DNA of 64,000 bases from the NCBI RefSeq assembly GCF_021233435.1, contig NZ_CP089468.1:1240001-1304000 (forward strand), read 5' to 3'. The position numbers and the translations under genes were made by a program. Below the pieces are notes generated by a model that saw nothing but the letters and a program-made list of their open reading frames with translations, searched no databases and was not told the DNA's origin. The stretch comes from Halobacterium noricense. Lineage in GTDB: Archaea > Halobacteriota > Halobacteria > Halobacteriales > Halobacteriaceae. Numbering within the stretch: the stretch's first letter is position 1; each line of letters begins with the position of its first letter. Below, piece by piece: positions 58,495 through 64,000 of the stretch.

Positions 58495-59583
58495 TCAACT
58501 GTTCGTCGTCCGGAGTTCATCAATCCGAGGTGCGTCACGGATGCCAGCGAAGAGAACGAGGATTGCAAGTGAATCGCCGTTTGGGATCGGATTGTCACCG
58601 GTCCGCAATTGTACTGAACCGATTTCTTCTGACAGCCACGTCTGACCGTCAGAGATCGCCGACTGGTGGAGCCAGGCTGGCGGCCCGGACACGACTAGCA
58701 GGCCGCTTGTTGCTGCGTTGAGCGGATAGTTGAGCGTCAATCGCCCGCGAGTCGCACGGCGAAGCGTTGTTTCGACTGCCTTGATCGCTGCGACTTCATC
58801 GACCGTTTCGTCGCGTGCCCCGACGAGTCCGCGAACGCGGCCGAGCAGCGACGCTGAGTCTGCCTGGCTGTCGAGCGTCTGTTGTGCGTAGCCGATTGTC
58901 GCCAAGCCACCTTCGTTGAGCGTCGCGATAATTTCGCTGGCGTCGACGACCCGTTGCCCGACTGAATCCGCGCTCGCGGCTTCGCCAGCACTGAAGATCG
59001 CGCCAAGATGCTCAGCAAGGGTCTGGTTTAGTTCATCGGCCACCTCCAGAACGTCGTGCTCGGCGTTGAGCCACACGTCATTATCGAAGACGATCTGTGC
59101 ATCCACCACGCTATCTAGGGACTGCAAGGCGCGCGCGGGATTCTCCGCGGGGATATCCTCGTGGGCAGCCGGTAACACTGAAACCGAGTACACAGGCCGG
59201 TTGTACACCGCCTGCAGCTCGTCGGCGAGTTTTGGGGTTGCAACAGAGCCGGTTCCGCCGCCGAGCCCAGTAACCAGAATTATTGCGGCCGCGTCCGAGG
59301 TGACTGCTGAATCGACCACTCGCTGCATCTCCACGAGATCCTCCTCAAGGGCTGCTGCAGCCACTTCGCGGTCCCCGCCAGTGCCGTTCCCGTTTGTTTC
59401 CGCTTGGCCGAACAGCTGGCGTGCATCCTCTGGGACGGCCGTTAACGCCGCGAGATCGACGCCGTCAGTGTCCAGCACACAGCCGCCGGCGAGATACGAT
59501 GCTGGCCGGTTGGCATCATCTTGGTAGAGTGCATCGACGATGCGGCCGCCAGCACCGCCAACGCCGATAGCTACGACGCGCAT
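58495..59583 (-). CDS. CetZ-like tubulin/FtsZ-family protein (copy 3, divergent)
   Basis: A 362-residue protein. The N-terminus MRVVAIGVGGAGGRIVDALY and the signature GLGGGTGSVATPKLADEL identify the tubulin superfamily; the last glycines of the P-loop are replaced (VAT for GGG). The T7-loop region is RVVDASEIIATLNEGGLATI, with Asp and Glu in place. It is less similar to copies 1 and 2 than they are to each other. The C-terminus is short (RIDELRTTNS) and stops near a chemotaxis fragment, so it may have been trimmed. Its role may be regulatory. Confidence 0.82.
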   Translation of the reverse strand: MRVVAIGVGGAGGRIVDALYQDDANRPASYLAGGCVLDTDGVDLAALTAVPEDARQLFGQAETNGNGTGGDREVAAAALEEDLVEMQRVVDSAVTSDAAAIILVTGLGGGTGSVATPKLADELQAVYNRPVYSVSVLPAAHEDIPAENPARALQSLDSVVDAQIVFDNDVWLNAEHDVLEVADELNQTLAEHLGAIFSAGEAASADSVGQRVVDASEIIATLNEGGLATIGYAQQTLDSQADSASLLGRVRGLVGARDETVDEVAAIKAVETTLRRATRGRLTLNYPLNAATSGLLVVSGPPAWLHQSAISDGQTWLSEEIGSVQLRTGDNPIPNGDSLAILVLFAGIRDAPRIDELRTTNS

Positions 59584-59630
59584 ACTATGCATGCCGGTAG
59601 CCGGCTTGAACTATCTTTCTACAGGCGGAC

Positions 59631-59913
59631 GGTGGTGTTCAGATAAGGATTCGTCTGAACACAGCTTCAGCCGGCGAACCAGCCGATTTCCTGGTGGTCG
59701 CCGGGAGAGCAACGCGCTCCCGAGGCCTCGGAAATCGGAGATTTCCTGCTGGATTGAAACGGCGAGGCGGTCTCGACGAATCCCGGCGAAGTAAGCACGT
59801 GAGCGACCAACGGGAGCGAACGCGCGCAGCGAGCCGCGGGAGTCGAGACCACCGAGGGCTTTCAAAAAGCAACATCGTCTCCGCTACTTTCGTCTGCTTA
59901 TCTGAACACTGCC
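59631..59913. mobile_element. MITE derived from the IS6-type element at 61941
   Basis: The ends are GGTGGTGTTCAGATAAGGAT (59631-59650) and, inverted, GCTTATCTGAACACTGCC (59896-59913). They match the ends of the 61941-62638 element. GGCGGAC flanks both sides (59624-59630 and 59914-59920), 7 of 8 bases of a target duplication. The 283-bp interior has no transposase, so the element is non-autonomous. Confidence 0.75.
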
Positions 59914-59972
59914 GGCGGACCATCTTGAGTCCCTTGGGATGAAGTACTCCGGGATCAACATCTGGTGTTGTT

Positions 59973-60683
59973 CTAGTCGAATGCGGCTTCGATAGCGTTC
60001 GTCCAAGAGCCGAAATGCCGGACATACGTCGTATGGCTGTGCTTTCCATGTTCATTCATGTCTCGCTGTGTGGGTTGTTTGTCTAACTTGTTAGCGAGAC
60101 GCTGTAATTCCGTACATAATGCGTCTTTTGTTAAGTCGGATGGTGGTTCGAACCCCGCCGCTTCAACTGCAGCACTCCAGGATCCGTACCGACGAATATA
60201 CGTCGTCGGGTCATATTTTCCTTGTTCTTCCACCTCACGGAAGGTTGGTCGCTTGTTGAGCTTGTCACCGAGTCGTGTGAGTTCGGTGCGTAATTTGTCG
60301 CTGGATATTCGTTGTCCCACGTTATCCGGATCATAGCCCGCGGCATCAATAGCAGCTGCCCATGATTCAAAATGGTTCTTGTACGTTGATCCCCAGTACT
60401 CTCCTTGTTCATTCATCTCAGTGATTGTGGGTGGCCGACCAAGTTCTTCGCCCAGTCGCTTAAGTTCTGTAATGAGTGCTTCTTTTGGAATTTCTGATTG
60501 AGGCGGCCGGGGCTCGTATCCCGCAGTTTCGAGTGCCGATTGCCACGACCCGAAATGCGAAAAGTACACACGGGCACTGTATTCAGCTTCCTCACGAATC
60601 TCCTGTAGTGTCGGTGGGCGGCCGAACTTTTCCGCTAATCGGTCGATTTCGGTTAAGAGTTCCTCATCAGAGTAGGTTGGCAT
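59973..60683 (-). CDS. Four-repeat DNA-binding protein (HNH-associated repeats)
   Basis: A 236-residue protein made of four tandem repeats of about 55-60 residues. Each has the pattern L-x-x-E-L-x-R-L-x-x-x-L-x-x-x-P-T followed by E and then T/Y-x-x-x-F-G-S-W-x-x-A-I/V-x-A-A-G-Y/F-x-P. Examples are YFSHFGSWQSALETAGYEP, YKNHFESWAAAIDAAGYDP, YIRRYGSWSAAVEAAGFEP and YVRHFGSWTNAIEAAFD. Such repeats are known as homing-endonuclease-associated or HNH-repeat units and are thought to bind DNA. No HNH nuclease domain is attached. It lies between a MITE and a damaged tnpB. Confidence 0.8.
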   Translation of the reverse strand: MPTYSDEELLTEIDRLAEKFGRPPTLQEIREEAEYSARVYFSHFGSWQSALETAGYEPRPPQSEIPKEALITELKRLGEELGRPPTITEMNEQGEYWGSTYKNHFESWAAAIDAAGYDPDNVGQRISSDKLRTELTRLGDKLNKRPTFREVEEQGKYDPTTYIRRYGSWSAAVEAAGFEPPSDLTKDALCTELQRLANKLDKQPTQRDMNEHGKHSHTTYVRHFGSWTNAIEAAFD

Positions 60684-60747
60684 TACTCTACCGTACGTAT
60701 TCAATCGGCAAAGCCGCTTTCCATCAAATTGGTTGAGGTAGGTGTAA

Positions 60748-60790
60748 TATGTCAGCGACCCACCGCTGAAGCGGTGGGCTTGTCGGTGGG
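60748..60790 (-). repeat. Right-end hairpin of the minus-strand tnpB remnant
   Basis: GTCAGCGACCCACCGCTGAA then GCGGTGGGCTTGTC is the reverse of GACAAG, CCCACCGC, TTCA, GCGGTGGG, TCGCTGAC. It marks the 3' end of the truncated tnpB at 60752-61771. The tnpB stop codon is inside it. Confidence 0.6.
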
Positions 60791-61771
60791 CTCCCGTTCA
60801 AACTCCAAGCTGGAGTGGACACTAGATGTGTTGCTTACGTTCAACATCCCCGACTTCAAGGCAAGCTGACCGTTGCCCAACCCATCGGGACGTTTGCCCG
60901 GTGGTAAAGCTAACAACCGAAGGCCAACGTTTTTCGCCGCGTTGTAGTCGCCATCTACCTCGTACCCACACTCGTTACAATCGAACCACTCCGTCTCCTT
61001 GTCGCGGTTCGTACTGGACTGGTGGCCACACTTTGAGCAAGTCTGCGAGGAAAAGGCAGGGTTGACCGATTCGACCCGAATGCCGTATTCGGCGGTCTTG
61101 TACTCGATTTGCTCTTGCAGTTCCCGAAACGCCCAGTTGTGCATCTGCCGTTTCAGGCGGCTATCATAGGCGTCCATCCGTTCGAGGATGTCGGTCAGGT
61201 CTTCAACGGCGATATACGAGCAGTCGTGTTGTAGGGCTTCGTCCACAATTCCACGCGAGATGGTGTGCAGGCGGTTCAGGACGAAGCGGTTTTCACGCCC
61301 CGACAGTCGCCGCAACGCCTGCCGAGCGGAGCGTGTGCCTTTGTCCTGAAGGCTTCGTCGCACGCGGAAGTAGTGGTTCTGCCCCCACAGTAGCTCGCCG
61401 CCGTCGAAGAACCGCCCCGTACTCGTCACGGCGACGTTCTTGAGATTCAAATCCACGCCGAGAACACGGTCACCGTCACGCTTGTCTACCTCTTTCTGGA
61501 CGACGTGGAGGTAGAACGTATCCTCCCCGGGACAGTAGTGGAGCGTGCCTATCCGCTTCTCGTAGTTGTTGTTTTCCAGACACGACCGCTGGTACTCTCC
61601 GAGTACGAAGTCGGCTTCGACGCGCCCGTTGACGGTCGAGGGCGTGGCGTACTCGTCTTTGATTGTCAGGGTGCGCTTGTCGTAGACGGCAGACGGTTCA
61701 TCGAACGAGGGGAGTGGGCGGCTGTTGCCCTTCTCCCACTCCGCGACGGTGAGTCGCCCTTTGACATCCGC
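60752..61771 (-). pseudogene. tnpB: tnpB lacking its N-terminal part
   Basis: The frame is open from 61771 to the stop at 60752 (about 340 codons) but has no N-terminal helical domain and no good start; it begins just after TGA (61772-61774). Sequence includes TVAEWEKGNSRPLPSFDEPS. RuvC-I Asp is in RVLGVDLNLKNVA, RuvC-II Glu in SYIAVEDLTDILER and RuvC-III Asp in EVDGDYNAAKNVGLR; the zinc ribbon is CSKC and CNEC. The nuclease core is thus complete, but without the N-terminal domain it is unlikely to bind guide RNA. Initiation at GTG 61456 is possible, giving only a RuvC part. Confidence 0.78.
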
Positions 61772-61884
61772 TCACCCCTTGGAGGCGAGGGGGGGTTCCT
61801 ATGACCGATGCCTCCGAACTAACTCCTAAATGCCGGGCTACGTCCGTGAGAGTGGGTCGCTGCACAACGATCTGATAACTTTCG

Positions 61885-61930
61885 TCTCATAATGGTAACG
61901 GCGTGGAAGCCCACCTCTTCAGTGATGGGG
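61885..61930 (+). repeat. Decayed tnpB left end beside the IS6-type element
   Basis: GGTAACGGCGTGGAAGCCCA then CCTCTTCAGTGATGGGGG resembles the left ends at 45620 and 22695, with several changes in the stem. The IS6-type element has inserted 10 bases further on. Confidence 0.45.
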
Positions 61931-61940
61931 GTCTGATACG

Positions 61941-62638
61941 GGCGGTGTTCAGATAAGGATTGAAAGGTGAGGCGGAGCGTTTTCTGAGTGATCTATGCCC
62001 GAAAACACCCGCCTCAACGGGAATATCAACCAGATCGACTTAGAGTTTGTTGAACGAGAAGCGACACCGCAGCTGCTGATGAAGCTCAGTATTCAGCTCC
62101 ATCTTGCTGGGCTCTCGCTTTCGAATACTGTCTCAATTCTTGAGCTATTCGGTGTCAATCGAGCTCGATCCACCGTTCATAATTGGGTCCATAAAGCCGA
62201 CCTACAGCCAGAGTCTGGACGGACTCCGGATCACGTCGCGGTTGACGAAACCGTGATCCGACTCAATAACGAGCAATACTGGCTGTACGCTGCTGTCGAT
62301 CCCGACACAAACAAATTACTCCATACAAAGCTTGAACCGACGCGTACGAACGTGATTGCTCGCTCGTTTTTCGCCAAACTCCGGGAGAAACACGACGTCG
62401 ATGATGCCGTGGTTCTCGTGGATGGCGCACCCACGCTGAAAGACGCCTGCAACCGACACGGCCTCCGATTCCAGTATGAAAAACATGGGAATCGGAATGC
62501 TGTCGAACGTGTCTTTCGAGAGATGAAACGTCGAACCTTATTGTTCTCAAACTGTTTTAGCAACGCCGCAGCAGATACCGCCGACGATTGGCTCAGATCC
62601 TTCAGCTTCGCATGGAATCAGCTTATCTGAACACTACC
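61941..62638 (+). mobile_element. IS6-type element, 698 bp, complete
   Basis: Terminal repeats GGCGGTGTTCAGATAAG (61941-61957) and, inverted, CTTATCTGAACACTACC (62622-62638) match at 15 of 17 bases. A perfect 8-bp duplication CTGATACG flanks it (61933-61940 and 62639-62646). The transposase is intact. It is the likely parent of the MITE at 59631-59913. Confidence 0.88.
61995..62630 (+). CDS. IS6-family transposase
   Basis: A 211-residue DDE transposase. The N-terminal helix-turn-helix is SIQLHLAGLSLSNTVSILEL with VNRARSTVHNWVHKADL. Catalytic residues are Asp in DHVAVDETVIRLNN, Asp in AVVLVDGAPTLKDAC and Glu in RNAVERVFREMKRRT. The short length and spacing are typical of haloarchaeal IS6 transposases. 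It starts 54 bases inside the left end and stops 8 bases before the right end. Confidence 0.9.
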   Translation: MPENTRLNGNINQIDLEFVEREATPQLLMKLSIQLHLAGLSLSNTVSILELFGVNRARSTVHNWVHKADLQPESGRTPDHVAVDETVIRLNNEQYWLYAAVDPDTNKLLHTKLEPTRTNVIARSFFAKLREKHDVDDAVVLVDGAPTLKDACNRHGLRFQYEKHGNRNAVERVFREMKRRTLLFSNCFSNAAADTADDWLRSFSFAWNQLI

Positions 62639-62686
62639 CTGATACGACCAACAGAGTTTACGTCGCAGAGATTCACGCCTCACTAT

Positions 62687-62857
62687 ATGGACTCTGTTCG
62701 GCGTGCGCTCCGGGAAGGAGAAATTAAGAAGGACATGTATGAGCGGCTGGAATGTGCGGAGTGTGGCGAGCAACTGGTAACCAAGAACGAGCCAGATGAG
62801 GTTGGGTCGATTCGTGCCTGCCCGGAGTGTGGACAGGAGTGGCGTCAACTCCCGTGA
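62687..62857 (+). CDS. HVO_0758-type small zinc protein
   Basis: A 56-residue protein, MDSVRRALREGEIKKDMYER, with two CxxC pairs (CAEC at about 23-26 and CPEC at about 45-48) for one zinc ion. It fits the haloarchaeal HVO_0758 family of micro-zinc-finger proteins, as I recall it. Such proteins have been linked to stress and swarming phenotypes in Haloferax, but the function is not settled. TTTACG and the end of the IS6-type element lie just upstream, so its promoter may have been altered by that insertion. Confidence 0.82.
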   Translation: MDSVRRALREGEIKKDMYERLECAECGEQLVTKNEPDEVGSIRACPECGQEWRQLP

Positions 62858-62975
62858 CAACCTGGGCGCGCTACCGCACCGGGAACCTTTTGCCGCCTCT
62901 CCATCCCTGAGGGAGTGGTTCTGCGAGCGAACAACCCGTTCTGCTGGTTGACTTGAGTGGGAGCCCGAAAAGTTG

Positions 62976-63272
62976 ATGACTACATCGCGGCTTCCCAGCG
63001 ATATTGTGGCTGTACGAAGCTATGAGGATCTGACACAGCGGATTGTTGAGCATCTCGAATCGCGCCTCGAAAATGGGTCAGCCTTCACGAAAAGTCGCCA
63101 TATTGCGGATGCATTAGATGCGTCAGTAAAGCGCGTTGGCACAGTAATGGCCGCATTACAGACCGCGGAAACCCGGTTGGAAATCCGTCAGTGGGGCGGC
63201 CAGTCCGATGGCGCCACATGGTACATCACGGTGGACGCCGATAGCGAGCAGACCGACACGAACAGCCAATAA
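62976..63272 (+). CDS. DUF7123-like small protein
   Basis: A 98-residue protein whose core IVEHLESRLENGSAFTKSRH, then IADALDASVKRVGTVMAALQ resembles a winged-helix fold. WGGQSDGATWYITVDADS closes the domain. This agrees with haloarchaeal DUF7123, by memory. The start is ATG 62976. The stop (63270-63272) abuts the right end of a tnpB element on the other strand, which therefore inserted exactly behind the gene. A regulatory role is likely but unproven. Confidence 0.72.
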   Translation: MTTSRLPSDIVAVRSYEDLTQRIVEHLESRLENGSAFTKSRHIADALDASVKRVGTVMAALQTAETRLEIRQWGGQSDGATWYITVDADSEQTDTNSQ

Positions 63273-64000
63273 CATCCTCCCCGGCGTGAACGCCGGGGTT
63301 TCCTCACGCTGGGAGTCTCGGCTATGCCGAGTCCACGGAGGCAACTTGCGGGTTCGTGTGCTCCTCGTTGGGACGGGGAGAGCGTGATAACTCCAGCCAA
63401 TCGTGACTATCCCACTTGAGGCACACAGGCCGTGCCATCGGCCGTGCTACCGTTTCGTGCCGCCTCAGGAACGTCTCGCTCGCGGCGAGGTCCGCGGGCC
63501 TTCGAAGCCGCAGGTACACGTCAGCGTGTCCTGATGTCGCGTCGTGTCCTCGGTCGAACTGCAGTTCGGACACGTCTGCGAGGTCCACGCTTCCGTGCGG
63601 ACTTCGACGGTGATGCCGAACTCCTCGGCAGTATACACGAGACGGTCGATGAACCGCCGGAACGCCCAGAAGTTGTGCAGCTTGGCGTTCGTCCGAACCG
63701 ACCAGTGCGTCTCGGGTACGTCGGTTAAGTCGCCGACGTACACCGTCGAAACACCCTCGTCGTGCAGCCGTTCGACCAGATCCCGACAGAGTGCGTCCAT
63801 CGCGTGGTCGCGCCGCCGCGTTTGACGACGGTACAGTGAGTCGATTCGCTTCGAACTGTACCGGCCATCCTCGAGCTTCGACTGGAGTTCGGCAATTCGT
63901 TGCGTGGTCTCGCGGAACCGTTCGAACAGGTCGCGTCCTTCGTAGAGGTGCTGCTCGCCGGTCGTGGTCGTACAGGCGACGATATTGTTCGCGCCGATGT
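63272..64000 (-). mobile_element. Partial IS200/IS605-type element, right part
   Basis: The right-end hairpin is CCCCGGCG (63279-63286), TGAA, CGCCGGGG (63291-63298), followed on the minus strand by AGGATGT. This is the same structure as at 10589-10615 with a different stem sequence. tnpB of the same lineage as 9253-10566 runs into the window edge. Confidence 0.7.
63322..64000 (-). pseudogene. tnpB: tnpB (same lineage as 9253), frameshifted and cut by the window end
   Basis: The frame from the window edge reads [20 protein letters not shown] through [20 protein letters not shown] to [10 protein letters not shown]. Near 63499 one base is missing (expected GGC CAC GCG, present GGC CCG CG). The RuvC-III part ([14 protein letters not shown]) and the tail are in another frame, ending at 63322. 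As in the other member, RuvC-II has Gly (VGDL) where Glu is expected. It is inactive unless the frameshift is an error. The N-terminal part lies outside the window. Confidence 0.8.

Noticed and set aside
1-64000. tRNA or rRNA genes
   Set aside because: No cloverleaf with GTTCRA-type T-arm and no conserved rRNA segment was noticed when reading both strands. A covariance search was not possible.

Overview
The window is from a halophilic archaeon of class Halobacteria. The evidence is GC-rich acidic proteins, a TFB transcription factor, an Orc1/Cdc6 initiator, CetZ tubulin-like proteins, an archaeal type IV pilin, HVO_0758- and DUF7123-type small proteins, and ISH8-type and haloarchaeal IS200/IS605 (tnpB) elements. 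The genus cannot be fixed from the sequence. The mixture of a replication origin, transfer genes, toxin-antitoxin genes and many insertion sequences suggests a megaplasmid or integrated conjugative plasmid. Family names and numbers are from memory; no search was run. I saw no rRNA, tRNA or CRISPR array.

Layout. 1-255: C-terminus of a transporter. 385-5544: single-gene cargo (zinc-binding conserved proteins, a TFB, small HTH proteins), several genes preceded by a recurring structured leader. 5683-8813: an exported beta-propeller protein, a membrane protein and an RHH/PIN toxin-antitoxin pair. 9001-10616: a tnpB element lying between one of the leaders and an ArdC-like gene. 10671-14639: ArdC-like protein, RHH plus truncated RelE, HTH proteins, a SWIM zinc protein and a PadR-like repressor. 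14943-22228: a conjugation-type operon (small membrane protein, large surface protein, lipoprotein, VirB6-like, accessory protein, VirB4 ATPase). 22283-24095: tnpB debris. 24114-25046: a second RHH/PIN pair.

25271-32961 is a five-gene minus-strand operon (MoxR ATPase, transglutaminase, DUF7269, DUF58, DUF7519). 33173-42455 holds DoxX, lipoproteins, a pilin and a 1402-bp ISH8 copy that splits an HTH gene. 42456-45570 is a replication origin with eight direct iterons, an orc1/cdc6 gene and one inverted iteron. 45600-49506 holds an intact-looking tnpB, an orphan antitoxin, a YeiH transporter and regulator fragments. 49729-59583 holds three CetZ genes mixed with IS630, IS6 and tnpB remnants. 59631-64000 holds a MITE and its probable parent IS6 element, a four-repeat DNA-binding protein, two damaged tnpB genes and two small conserved genes.

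How it fits together. Orc1 and its iterons can replicate the molecule, the VirB4/VirB6 genes can build a transfer channel, and RHH/PIN pairs can stabilise it. TFB, PadR, winged-helix and RHH proteins regulate, several beside palindromes that look like their own operators. The most unusual signal is the leader: six sites in which a T-tract is followed by a hairpin of changing sequence around a conserved loop (consensus GAnGGGTG), each 18-55 bases before a cargo gene or, in one case, separated from it by a tnpB element. In four of the six the 3' arm can also pair with a third segment downstream.
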